A stretch of 13,005 nt of DNA from an uncultured Clostridia bacterium (GCA_947631315.1 CANRLA010000039.1:1-13005), one strand, 5' to 3'; positions 4,589-12,345 are shown, counted from the first letter of the stretch. Numbers and translations are program-made. Notes: generated by a model from the sequence alone, not told the origin.

Positions 4589-7006
4589 TTATTTTTCTTC
4601 TAAATTTAATTCTATATCATATACTTCATAATCCTTATCTATTATTTTACATTCTAAATTTTCAATAAATAGAGTTGCTTTAAAATCTTTTATTGATTTA
4701 TCAATAGCTTCTTTAAGTTCTTTATTAACTCCTATTGATAAATTCTTTATAGGTGTTTTTAGAGATACATTGTTATTTGTTTTTGCTCCTCTAGCTTGGC
4801 TTATAATTTCTACCATTTTATCTCCTAATTCAATCTCTTTATTGAAATTATACTCTAAAGGTTTTATCTCTGTAGTATGAATAGAATTATTATTATGGTA
4901 CAATTCTTGGAATATTTCTTCTGTTATAAATGGGAAGAATATACTAAAGTCTTGCAATAATTTATACAATAATATATATACTGTTTTTTGACCACTATAT
5001 CTTGGTATATCTCCAAATTCTTCTGGTCTATATAATCTATGCTTTACTATTTCTATATAATTATCGCAAAATTCCCAAAAGAATTTTTCAAGTATATTCA
5101 ATGCTAATCCTACTTCATATTCTTCTAAATAATCAATAAATTGTTTCTCAACCTCTTGAAAACGTCCTAATATCCATTTATCAATATATTCAAAGTTGTC
5201 AAAATCTTTATCTTCATAATCTGACAAGTGCATTTCAATAAATTTTGAAACATTCCAAATTTTATTTACTAATTTTTTTCCACGAAGTAATGTTTCTTCA
5301 CTATATACAATATCTGTTCCTAATCTTCCAGTTCCTGCCCAATATCTAATTACATCAGCAGAATATTGCTTTATTAAATCCATTGGCTCGTGTTTGCTAT
5401 TTCCTTTACTTTTACTAATTTTTTCACCTTTATTAGCCATAACAAATCCGGAAATCATTACATTATCCCAAGGTCTTTGTCCAAAATGATAAAAACTCTT
5501 AACTATTGTATAGAAATCCCAAGTTCTAATAATTTCACTTGCATTTGTTCTTAAGCTCATAGGCTTTAAAATATCTTCAAAATTTTCTTTTTCGCCATAT
5601 CTCATATTGATAAGAGGTGTTACAGAAGAAGTTGCCCAAGTGTCCATTACGTCTGTTTCTGCTACAAACTCTTTACAATTACATTTAGGACATTTTTCAA
5701 TTTTTGGAGAATCAACTAAAGGATTAACTGGTAAATCTTCTTTTTTAGCAAAGATAGGCTCTCCACATTCTTTACAATACCAAACTGGAAATGGAACTCC
5801 AAAATATCTTTGTCTTGATATACACCAATCCCAAGCAATATTATTAACCCATTCATCATATCTTGAGTGCATATATTCTGGATGCCATTTAATTTCATTT
5901 CCAATTTTAATGAAATCTTCTTTGTGATTCATTATATCTATAAACCATTGTTTCATTACTGCATATTCAACTTCTTTTCCACATCTTTCGTGTGTTTGAA
6001 CTTCGTGCTCTAGTTCTTCTATCTTTACTATATATCCTCCTGCTTGTAAATCTTCAATTATTTGTTTTCTTGCTTCTTTTATCTTTAATCCGCCATAATT
6101 TGGAACAGAATCAATAATTCTTCCATTATCCGTGAATATATATTTCAATGGTAAATTATATTTTTTCCACCATTCAATATCAGTTTGATCTCCAAAAGTA
6201 CAGCACATAACAACTCCTGTACCCTTATCTATTGCAACTTTTTCATCTGCCATTATTGGAACTTCTATATCTATTACTGGAATATGAGCTGTCTTTCCAA
6301 TTAGGTGTTTATGCTTTTCATCTTCTGGATTAACAAATACACAAACAATTGCTGGCAACAATTCAGGTCTTGTTGTAGCAATAGTAAATTCTTCATTATC
6401 TTCAACTGTTTTAAATTTAACATAGTTGAAAGTAGTTTTTATTGTTTTTGTTTCTAATTCTGCTTGTGCTATTGATGTTAAACATTCATTACACCACAAA
6501 GCAGGACTTTCTTTATGATAACAATGTCCTTTATCTTTTAAATCTAAAAATGATGTTTGACTTATCTTTATAGTAGATGGACTAACTGTTTTATAGTGAA
6601 TATCCCAATCTGTACTTACACCCATTTTACTAAATAATTCTTGGAAGTTTTCTTCATATTTATCAGTAGTTTCATAACATAATTTTGAAAATTCTTCTCT
6701 ACCTATCTCGTGAGCTCTTTTTCCCTGTTCTTTTTCTACCAATCTTTCACTTGGTAAACCATTATCATCAAATCCAAATGGATAAAATATATTATATCCT
6801 CTTAATCTTTTATATCTTGCTAACATTTCAGTTTGAGTATATGAGAATATATGTCCTATATGAATTTTACCATTAACTGTTGGTGGTGGAGTATCTATTG
6901 AATATACTTCTTTTCCATTTCTTTTAAATTCATAAATTTTATTATCCTTCCAGTAATCAAGCCATTTCTTTTCTTTTTCCTCTGCATTATATTTTTTATC
7001 TAACAT
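4589..7006 (-). CDS. valS: Valyl-tRNA synthetase, archaeal/rickettsial type
   Basis: The ATG at 7006 is chosen because AAAGGAG lies six bases upstream; an in-frame TTG at 7024 would place the ribosome site inside the gene. The 805-residue class I synthetase charges tRNA-Val. It has the HIGH motif KIHIGH (47-52) after DTPPPTVNG, KISKS (529-533), the editing (CP1) domain with TTRPE (211-215), and zinc-type cysteine pairs at 172/175, 411/414 and 439/442/444. Several signatures are of the archaeal type rather than the usual bacterial one: VVMCCTFGDQTDIEWW (265-280) in place of the bacterial GTGAVKITPAHD region, and DTWATSSVTPL (455-465). It is shorter than bacterial ValRS (about 880) and has no C-terminal coiled-coil arm. 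Rickettsia carries a ValRS of similar type and length. It is last in an operon after a 62-residue membrane protein; no T-box leader is present. Specificity for valine rather than isoleucine is judged from overall similarity. Confidence 0.9.
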   Translation of the reverse strand: MLDKKYNAEEKEKKWLDYWKDNKIYEFKRNGKEVYSIDTPPPTVNGKIHIGHIFSYTQTEMLARYKRLRGYNIFYPFGFDDNGLPSERLVEKEQGKRAHEIGREEFSKLCYETTDKYEENFQELFSKMGVSTDWDIHYKTVSPSTIKISQTSFLDLKDKGHCYHKESPALWCNECLTSIAQAELETKTIKTTFNYVKFKTVEDNEEFTIATTRPELLPAIVCVFVNPEDEKHKHLIGKTAHIPVIDIEVPIMADEKVAIDKGTGVVMCCTFGDQTDIEWWKKYNLPLKYIFTDNGRIIDSVPNYGGLKIKEARKQIIEDLQAGGYIVKIEELEHEVQTHERCGKEVEYAVMKQWFIDIMNHKEDFIKIGNEIKWHPEYMHSRYDEWVNNIAWDWCISRQRYFGVPFPVWYCKECGEPIFAKKEDLPVNPLVDSPKIEKCPKCNCKEFVAETDVMDTWATSSVTPLINMRYGEKENFEDILKPMSLRTNASEIIRTWDFYTIVKSFYHFGQRPWDNVMISGFVMANKGEKISKSKGNSKHEPMDLIKQYSADVIRYWAGTGRLGTDIVYSEETLLRGKKLVNKIWNVSKFIEMHLSDYEDKDFDNFEYIDKWILGRFQEVEKQFIDYLEEYEVGLALNILEKFFWEFCDNYIEIVKHRLYRPEEFGDIPRYSGQKTVYILLYKLLQDFSIFFPFITEEIFQELYHNNNSIHTTEIKPLEYNFNKEIELGDKMVEIISQARGAKTNNNVSLKTPIKNLSIGVNKELKEAIDKSIKDFKATLFIENLECKIIDKDYEVYDIELNLEEK

Positions 7007-7075
7007 TCTAAACTCCTTTCTCAAATAGCATTTTTTACAACTCTTTTCTTTAAATTTTGTAAAACCAAAATTATA

Positions 7076-7264
7076 TTACTTTATAAAGCAAAAAATTATC
7101 CCGCACATTACTAAAATAATAAATCCAATAAGCTTTATCATTTTAGTTACTCTGTTTTTATCAGGTGAACTGAAAAATTTTTCTCCAATTTTTCTTGCAT
7201 CATATATTGCCATAACGCATATTGCCATTATTATTACTATAATTGTTATTATAACTACTTTCAT
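7076..7264 (-). CDS. Small two-helix membrane protein, unrecognised
   Basis: A 62-residue protein with two membrane helices (about 3-20 and 42-61) joined by a short hydrophilic loop containing YDARKIGEKFF and a KNRVTKM stretch. Positive residues in the loop suggest that both ends face outward. I do not recognise a family with certainty. Start ATG at 7264 with AAGGA about ten bases upstream, a moderate ribosome site. It lies 20 bases after the epimerase-like gene and about 70 bases before valS, so it is probably cotranscribed with both. Hydrophobic pattern, spacing and absence of a competing ORF support it as real. Confidence 0.65.
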   Translation of the reverse strand: MKVVIITIIVIIMAICVMAIYDARKIGEKFFSSPDKNRVTKMIKLIGFIILVMCGIIFCFIK

Positions 7265-7284
7265 ATATTAAACATCCTTAAACC

Positions 7285-8157
7285 TTAATTAAAAAATTCT
7301 ACACTAAATTTATTTTCAAATTCTTCTCTTGGAGCAAGCACAATCATATTAGATTTTTTTACAAATATGTTAGAACTGTTAATATTGTCAGGTGTAGACA
7401 TCCATGGCTCTATACATATAAAAGGAGCTCCTGCTTTAGACCAAATTGCAAGATATGGCCAATCTTTAAAGTCCATCGTTAATATTGTCTTTTTAGTCCT
7501 TTTATTTTTTAGACTAATTTTTTTATTTTGAATACCTTTCACAATAATTGCATCATTATCAAAGGTATGCTCATCTAATAATATATACTTGTTATTTTCT
7601 AGTTTATTTTTTCCATACTCGGTTGCTACTAGTCCATCTATTAAATACAAAAAATGCGCTCTTGTTTCTTCTTCTTCAAATTCTAAATAATAGTTACCTA
7701 TTTTTAAATCATCTTGGTCAACTTTAAAAGCGGGATAAGAGCCTAATCCAAACGGCATATTTACATTTCCAGTATTTATTACTTTATATATAAATATTAG
7801 CTTATTTTCTTCTTGCCTATATGTATTGTATAGTTCAAATTCATATGGAAATCTTGCCATTGTATATTTGTTATTTTTAAGCACATAAGAATGAAAATTA
7901 TCAAGCTTAGTAACTGGCTCATATTCCATATCGCTTGCAAAGCCATTTGGCAAAATCTCGTAAGTTCTACCGCTTATTATTGTTTGATTTCTTTTAAGTT
8001 TACCTACTATTGGAAACATTATTGGTGCGTGTTTATCTAAATAAACTTTACCTTTTTCATCTGTTAAGTCTGCTCCTTGGTGAATTTTTTCAATTCCTTC
8101 TAGCTTAAAACTTAATAGTTCTCCTCCAACATTCGTTGTAGTCATCAAAGCACCCAT
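7285..8157 (-). CDS. Aldose 1-epimerase (LacX/GalM-like) family protein lacking both catalytic histidines
   Basis: With ATG at 8157 (AAGGA nine bases upstream) the product has 290 residues; a TTG six bases upstream is possible but only three bases from AAGGA. The all-beta mutarotase family is seen in APIMFPIVGKLK (44-55), PNGFASDMEYEP (70-81), NVNMPFGLGSYPAFK (131-145) and PFICIEPWMSTPDN (245-258). In the LacX subfamily the second motif reads HGFARDMEF and the third GGHPAF. Here the first histidine is Asn71 and the second is Tyr141, while the catalytic-type glutamate (E250) is kept. Mutarotase activity is therefore doubtful; sugar binding or another reaction is possible. The N-terminus also seems to lack the first beta strand of the family: an in-frame stop lies just upstream. 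It is the first gene of the unit leading to valS. Confidence 0.82.
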   Translation of the reverse strand: MGALMTTTNVGGELLSFKLEGIEKIHQGADLTDEKGKVYLDKHAPIMFPIVGKLKRNQTIISGRTYEILPNGFASDMEYEPVTKLDNFHSYVLKNNKYTMARFPYEFELYNTYRQEENKLIFIYKVINTGNVNMPFGLGSYPAFKVDQDDLKIGNYYLEFEEEETRAHFLYLIDGLVATEYGKNKLENNKYILLDEHTFDNDAIIVKGIQNKKISLKNKRTKKTILTMDFKDWPYLAIWSKAGAPFICIEPWMSTPDNINSSNIFVKKSNMIVLAPREEFENKFSVEFFN

Positions 8158-8225
8158 TGGCAATTTTCCTTATTTTTATATTTAGGTTTTTTAAGGATAC
8201 CTATAAACCTTCTTTTATGTATATA

Positions 8226-8254
8226 ATTATATTATGTTTAGCACTAAAAATCAA
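8226..8254 (-). promoter_or_regulatory. Sigma-A promoter of the epimerase/62-aa protein/valS unit
   Basis: Minus strand -35 TTGATT (8254-8249), 17-bp spacer, -10 TATAAT (8231-8226). Transcription should start near 8219, leaving a leader of about 60 bases. The leader holds a small nested hairpin (AGGTTT with AAACCT, inner AGG-TAT-CCT) but no T-run, so attenuation is not evident. Confidence 0.72.
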
Positions 8255-8317
8255 TATAAGTACGAAAATTAATTAGTAAAGACAAATTTTGCATAAATTT
8301 TCATATAACATAAAAAT

Positions 8318-8352
8318 AAGCTCAATTTACTATATTTTAGTATTTTGAGCTT
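8318..8352 (-). terminator. greA terminator
   Basis: Outer arms 8318-8325 and 8345-8352 (AAGCTCAA with TTGAGCTT) plus an inner TACTA/TAGTA pairing form a long hairpin. On the minus strand it is followed by TATTTTTATG. It lies about 80 bases after the greA stop codon. Confidence 0.7.
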
Positions 8353-8434
8353 TATCTTTTATTGATAGTAACTTACAGCAAGTCATTTATCTATTTTTTA
8401 GGTAATTTTTATAATCTTCTCATATTCTTACTTT

Positions 8435-8911
8435 TTATTTTTTAATTGAAAGTATCTTAAATTGTGCTATTCCTGTAGGTATTTTAGCACTTACAATATC
8501 TCCTTTTTTAGCACCTAAAAGCGCACTTCCTATTGGAGATTCATTTGAAATTTTATTTTGTGATAAGTCAACTTCAGTTGAGCCAACTATTGTATATGCT
8601 ACATCTTCATTAAATTCCATGTCATGAACTTCTACTATATTGCCAACTTGAACAGTTTTTGTATCTATTTCAGACTCATCAATTATTTTTGCATGTCTTA
8701 GCTTATTTTCTAATTCAATAATTTTGTTTTCATTTAATTCTTGAGCAGACTTTGCTTCATCATATTCTGAATTTTCTGATAAATCACCATAGCCTAAAGC
8801 TATCTTTATTCTTTCTGCAATTTCTGTTCTTTCTACTGTTTTTAAATGTTCTAATTCACTTTCTAATTTATCATATCCTTCTTGTGTTAACAAAACTTCT
8901 TCATTTTCCAT
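8435..8911 (-). CDS. greA: Transcript cleavage factor GreA
   Basis: Start ATG at 8911, with AAAGGAGG eight bases upstream; an upstream in-frame TTG has no such site. The product has 158 residues, the normal GreA length. The N-terminal coiled coil (about 8-76) carries the acidic tip GDLSENSEYDEAK (42-54) with D43 and E46, which enter the RNA polymerase secondary channel and promote cleavage of backtracked RNA. The C-terminal FKBP-like domain includes VQVGNIVEVHD and ISNESPIGSALLGAKKGDIV (split here as ISNESPIGSALLG and AKKGDIV). It appears monocistronic with its own promoter and terminator. Confidence 0.96.
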   Translation of the reverse strand: MENEEVLLTQEGYDKLESELEHLKTVERTEIAERIKIALGYGDLSENSEYDEAKSAQELNENKIIELENKLRHAKIIDESEIDTKTVQVGNIVEVHDMEFNEDVAYTIVGSTEVDLSQNKISNESPIGSALLGAKKGDIVSAKIPTGIAQFKILSIKK

Positions 8912-9015
8912 ATGTATATCCTCCTTTGCATACAACAGATAAACTTACATTATGCTAAATAGATGCTTTTGATGTCATTCATTTTAGCTTTTATTCTTAA
9001 ATTTTTATCTTATAT

Positions 9016-9044
9016 ATATTAATTCAATATATAAATTTTGTCAA
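9016..9044 (-). promoter_or_regulatory. Sigma-A promoter of greA
   Basis: Minus strand -35 TTGACA (9044-9039, exact consensus), 17-bp spacer, -10 TAATAT (9021-9016). The leader would be about 98 bases. I saw no regulatory structure in it. Confidence 0.65.
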
Positions 9045-9132
9045 TATTTTTTGCTAAACTTTTACAAATGTCCTTTACCTTTTTACGTGATTAGTTGCAT
9101 TTTATATTAGATAATGAGATTTGCAAGTGTTT

Positions 9133-9972
9133 TTAGCTGATAAGTCTTTTCATTCTATCAAATTCACCTAATTCTATTCTTCTTTCGCCAATTACTTCTT
9201 TTATTTCAAATTTATTCATTCTTATATAATCTCTTACCATATTATATTTTTCAATTTTTAGCATTTCTGATTCTATTAATTGTTCTTTTTCAAAATTTTC
9301 ATATTCTCCAAATACTCTCATGACTTTCTCTGTACCAATTTTTATCCCTTTTATATATATTCCGTCAAAACCTTTATCTATATTGAATTTATTTGAAACA
9401 TCTATAATAATCATATTTCTACTTACACTATAATTTTTTAAGTCTTTAAAATCTAAATTTACTATGATATTAGCTTTTTTTAAGGATGTTCTTTTGTTAT
9501 TATTTACTGTAATATAGATACCGCTTCTTTCTAGATCTTTTTCTAATACTACATATCTGCTATTTGATGATATTATATTAACGACTTTGACATAAGATGC
9601 TAAATCTTTTATAATTTGAACGTTTTCATTTGTAAAATTATTAGTACATATAAATATTTCTTCCATTTTTGGATGTATTAGCTTGAAACAATATTTTACT
9701 ACTTCAGGAATCATATATTTTAATGCAAAACTGCCATTCAATTTTTTATAATTAATATCTATCCCATTTTCTGTTAGAATATAATCTATTTCATTTTTTT
9801 TGAGCAATTTTATTAATTTTTCTTTAGATTCATCTTTTAAATTACATATGTAATAATTTTCTTTTATTAATTTATCTTTATATACTAAGTTAAAAGTTTT
9901 TCTTATATAAAAACATAATTTATTTAAAATACCCTTTTTGGGCTTATCCAATTTTATATATCCTAAATTCAA
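9133..9972 (-). CDS. Uncharacterised protein with Rossmann-like C-terminal half
   Basis: I do not recognise this family. The start is probably TTG at 9972, because AGGTGG lies five bases upstream; the GTG at 9981 lies within that site and has no ribosome site of its own. The product has 279 residues. The N-terminal part (about 1-95) is basic, ending in a strand-helix stretch LNGSFALKYMIPEVVKYCFK. From about 100 the pattern alternates hydrophobic strands and helices: EEIFICTN, VKVVNIISSN, IYITVNNNKRTSLKKANIIVNLDF, MIIIDVSNKF, FDGIYIKGIKI. This looks like a Rossmann or shikimate-dehydrogenase-like nucleotide-binding fold, but no GxGxxG loop is visible. The C-terminus (about 225-279) is a charged, probably helical region. 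No signal peptide or membrane helix. It lies 51 bases after the GH18 gene and is probably cotranscribed. Confidence 0.75.
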   Translation of the reverse strand: MNLGYIKLDKPKKGILNKLCFYIRKTFNLVYKDKLIKENYYICNLKDESKEKLIKLLKKNEIDYILTENGIDINYKKLNGSFALKYMIPEVVKYCFKLIHPKMEEIFICTNNFTNENVQIIKDLASYVKVVNIISSNSRYVVLEKDLERSGIYITVNNNKRTSLKKANIIVNLDFKDLKNYSVSRNMIIIDVSNKFNIDKGFDGIYIKGIKIGTEKVMRVFGEYENFEKEQLIESEMLKIEKYNMVRDYIRMNKFEIKEVIGERRIELGEFDRMKRLIS

Positions 9973-9975
9973 AAT

Positions 9976-10006
9976 AACCACCTAAATTTATTATATTCAG
10001 GTGGTT
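9976..10006 (-). promoter_or_regulatory. Hairpin enclosing the ribosome binding site of the 279-residue protein
   Basis: AACCACCT (10006-9999 read on the minus strand) pairs perfectly with AGGTGGTT (9983-9976) around a 15-base loop. The 3' arm contains the only ribosome-site sequence (AGGTGG) for the gene starting at 9972. It sits 17 bases after the stop codon of the GH18 gene. It could be an RBS-masking element, or a partial terminator: a TTTT follows after one A on the minus strand, and five T follow on the plus strand. Confidence 0.5.
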
Positions 10007-10023
10007 TTTAAATTATTACTATA

Positions 10024-11703
10024 TTATTTTAACTTTTCTTCTACTATATTCCAAATGTTTTCTTTTTCTCTGTCCTTTTCCCAAAAGCCTGCTCCTGCTA
10101 GCCCATATCTTTGAACTAAATCTAATTTAGCACTAATTGATTTTTCATCTTCAATCCACATTTTATATACAGTATTATCTCGTTTATACTCTATATAAGT
10201 TTGTTTCAAGTTCTCATCCCACTTTACTTTTGCATCATTTGGAATTTCTACGTCTTTCATATTCACTACCTTGCTTGTTAGATTTCCATCTGTTTCTTGC
10301 CAAAGTCTTGTATAAAATGGGATTGCAAGTATTATCTTATCTTTGTCTATTCCTTCCTGTCCTAAGAATTTTTTAATGTTAAGCTCTACCCAGTTTGCTC
10401 CAGCAACGGTTCCTGCAGTTTTTGATGAACCAGTATTTTCATCATATCCCATAAATACAACATAATCTGCAACTTTTCCTATTAAATTTCTATCATAACA
10501 TAATGACCATGTATCTGAACCATCAGGAGCTGTTAATAACACGCTTAATGTCATTCCTATTTCTCTTAATCTTGGTGCAAGTTCTATTAAAAATCTAGAG
10601 AAATTATCTTTATCATCTTTATACATATCTTCAAAATCTATATATATTCCGTCAACATCAATTTTTACTAGCTGATCTATTATATTTTCAATCAAATTAG
10701 CTCTTGTTTCAAATGTTGATAAAATATTAGACATAGCATCTAAATCATTTAACATACTGTTAGATAACACTGGCCAAACTTTAAGATTTGCTTGTTTTGT
10801 CCAATTTATATAATTCATCCCACTATTTCCAATGTTAACTGCTAAACTTCCATCGGATCTAAGTTCAAAAAATGATGGTAATACTACATCAGCACCTTTT
10901 ATTTGCTCTGTTCTTGCTGGTGCTGCTGTGTATTGATTGTAATAATCCCACACTAGCCCAATTTTTCCATCAATTTTTTCTTTTTCTAAGTCATCTCTAA
11001 CTGCTACTTTATTAATTAATTTAGACTCTTTTATATATCCAATTACACCGTCTTCTGTACGTACTTTAAGATATTTTCCTTCTTTTTCATCTTTTCCACT
11101 TTCGGTATTTTGAAGAACATATAATGTTTCTCCCCTTTCTACTTTGTCTACCGTTTTTGAAAGATTAGTTGGTTTATACTTTATGTTAGATGCTTTAGAT
11201 GAAATTGCTGTAACTAATTTTCTATTTAATGAATCTATTGTAATTATTTTATTATCTTCATTATAGTTTAATTCAAAATTATAAATTGAACTTAGTATAT
11301 TTAATGGTAAATAATATTTGTTATCTTGGTTTATGATGTTATATTCGATATTTCTATATGAACCATTTTCATATACTTTTCCCCCATTTACTGGTATTGA
11401 TGTCGTTTTTGTGTTAGATGTTGCTATTATTTTGTCTCCATCTAGCAGTAAATACTCATCAAAAAAGTTTTTTGTATCATCAAATGATAAATATATTTTA
11501 TCATTTTCAATTAATATTTCATTTTTTAGGCTCTTGGTTATGTTGTTATTATTTATAATTAAATTTATTTTTCCACTTAAATCACTTTTTTCATAATTTG
11601 GAGCAAGATTTATTAATATTGCAATTGCCACTAGAGAAATAGCTGATACTATAAATCTTCTTAGAGCATGCCATATTTTAGTATCTTTTCTTTTTCGACT
11701 CAT
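10024..11703 (-). CDS. Membrane-anchored family 18 glycoside hydrolase with SH3 domain (spore-enzyme type)
   Basis: A 559-residue protein in four parts. Residues 1-36 are a basic tail and one membrane helix (about 16-34). Residues 42-165 resemble the copper-amine-oxidase N-terminal-like domain common in clostridial surface proteins, with YLPLNILSSIYNFELNY. Residues 182-232 are a bacterial SH3 domain (RGETLYVLQNT and KYLKVRTEDGVIGYIKESKL). Residues 245-559 are a GH18 barrel with DVDGIYIDFEDMY (349-361), where E358 is the catalytic acid and D354/D356 complete DxxDxDxE, and VVFMGYDEN (415-423). The YDEN form is typical of spore-associated GH18 enzymes such as YaaH/SleL and YdhD, which act on N-acetylglucosamine links in peptidoglycan or cortex. 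Those usually carry LysM domains; here an SH3 and a membrane anchor take their place. ATG at 11703 with GGAGG eleven bases upstream. No promoter was recognised. A role in spore or vegetative wall turnover is inference. Confidence 0.85.
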   Translation of the reverse strand: MSRKRKDTKIWHALRRFIVSAISLVAIAILINLAPNYEKSDLSGKINLIINNNNITKSLKNEILIENDKIYLSFDDTKNFFDEYLLLDGDKIIATSNTKTTSIPVNGGKVYENGSYRNIEYNIINQDNKYYLPLNILSSIYNFELNYNEDNKIITIDSLNRKLVTAISSKASNIKYKPTNLSKTVDKVERGETLYVLQNTESGKDEKEGKYLKVRTEDGVIGYIKESKLINKVAVRDDLEKEKIDGKIGLVWDYYNQYTAAPARTEQIKGADVVLPSFFELRSDGSLAVNIGNSGMNYINWTKQANLKVWPVLSNSMLNDLDAMSNILSTFETRANLIENIIDQLVKIDVDGIYIDFEDMYKDDKDNFSRFLIELAPRLREIGMTLSVLLTAPDGSDTWSLCYDRNLIGKVADYVVFMGYDENTGSSKTAGTVAGANWVELNIKKFLGQEGIDKDKIILAIPFYTRLWQETDGNLTSKVVNMKDVEIPNDAKVKWDENLKQTYIEYKRDNTVYKMWIEDEKSISAKLDLVQRYGLAGAGFWEKDREKENIWNIVEEKLK

Positions 11704-11851
11704 TTATATATTTTCCTCCACATTTATTAATATATCACAAAAATATTTTTTAGTGAATAATTTTATAAAATTTTATTTAAGTATTTAATTTTATTTTTAT
11801 AATCTGTATACATTTTTTCATTTTTAAGTTTATAGATTGTTCTTTATCAGT

Positions 11852-11879
11852 ATATATTATTGCCTAATATTTATACGAT
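11852..11879 (+). promoter_or_regulatory. Possible sigma-E promoter of the 50-aa gene and spoVM
   Basis: ATATATT (11852-11858), a 13-base spacer and TATACGAT (11872-11879), compared with the sigma-E consensus KMATATT, about N14, CATACANT. Each element has one or two mismatches, in a region where chance AT matches are common. B. subtilis spoVM is a sigma-E gene, which is the main reason to list it. Confidence 0.22.
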
Positions 11880-11939
11880 AAATGCGCTTGCGTAACCATT
11901 TTTTTTATATTTCATATACTGTTATAAAGGAGGTAATAT

Positions 11940-12092
11940 ATGTGGGGAATACTTAAGAAACTACTTGCAACTTGTCTTATAGGATTCGGTCTAGGAGTTT
12001 TACTTGTTCTATTACTTCCAATTTCAGGTTGGCTATTTATAATTGGTTGTACTATTATTATTGTAGGTTTTATATGTCTTTGGCAAAAGTAA
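11940..12092 (+). CDS. 50-residue membrane protein upstream of spoVM
   Basis: ATG at 11940 with AAAGGAGG seven bases upstream, a strong ribosome site. The 50-residue product starts MWGILKKLLATC and is almost wholly hydrophobic, with two helices (about 6-26 and 29-47) joined by a short PISGW turn, ending in WQK. I do not recognise a named family. It lies 60 bases before spoVM in the same direction with no terminator between, so the two are probably cotranscribed. A sporulation role, at the mother-cell side of the forespore membrane like SpoVM, is inferred only from this context. Confidence 0.75.
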   Translation: MWGILKKLLATCLIGFGLGVLLVLLLPISGWLFIIGCTIIIVGFICLWQK

Positions 12093-12152
12093 AACCTATA
12101 TAATAATAAGTTTAAAACGCCATTTAATTAGTAGTTAAGAAGGAGGTACAAT

Positions 12153-12227
12153 ATGAAAATTGTAGTAAAAAAAGTTCCAAAATGGCTTAGAGGTTTTGTG
12201 AAATTAGTTTTTGGAATTAAAGATTAA
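12153..12227 (+). CDS. spoVM: SpoVM, spore coat anchoring peptide
   Basis: A 24-residue peptide starting MKIVVKKVPKWLRGFVK and ending LVFGIKD. It matches B. subtilis SpoVM (26 residues) in length and pattern: MK-start, KxPK at 7-10, a GFVK/GIVR step, and a final LG or FG motif before a charged end. SpoVM is an amphipathic helix that lies in the outer forespore membrane, senses its positive curvature and anchors SpoIVA, the base of the coat. Pro9 of the B. subtilis peptide, needed for its function, corresponds to Pro9 here. The ribosome site AAGGAGG is strong. Convergent spoVM and rpmB are also neighbours in B. subtilis, which supports the call. Confidence 0.87.
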   Translation: MKIVVKKVPKWLRGFVKLVFGIKD

Positions 12228-12268
12228 TTTTCAATTATTTTTAGACTACATATATAATCTTGTTTCTT

Positions 12269-12300
12269 AGACACTAGCATAATCTAGTGTCTTTTAATAT
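12269..12300 (+). terminator. spoVM terminator
   Basis: AGACACTAG (12269-12277) and CTAGTGTCT (12284-12292) pair perfectly over nine base pairs around a six-base loop, followed by TTTAATAT. It lies 41 bases after the spoVM stop codon. Confidence 0.8.
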
Positions 12301-12345
12301 ATCTTAAAATGTATCCTATAAAAAGAAGTTCCATTCTTAAAGATA

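Noticed and set aside
7033..7064. Hairpin (TTTTACAA with TTGTAAAA) before valS as a terminator
   Set aside because: The 16-base loop, weak stem and the A-run rather than T-run that follows on the minus strand argue against termination.
7007..7075. Possible T-box leader for valS
   Set aside because: Only about 70 bases separate valS from the upstream gene, and no T-box sequence or specifier stem is visible there or in the 60-base leader at 8160-8219.
11913..11920. CATATACT as a sigma-E -10 for the 50-residue gene
   Set aside because: The predicted start would fall within the ribosome binding site and no matching -35 lies upstream.
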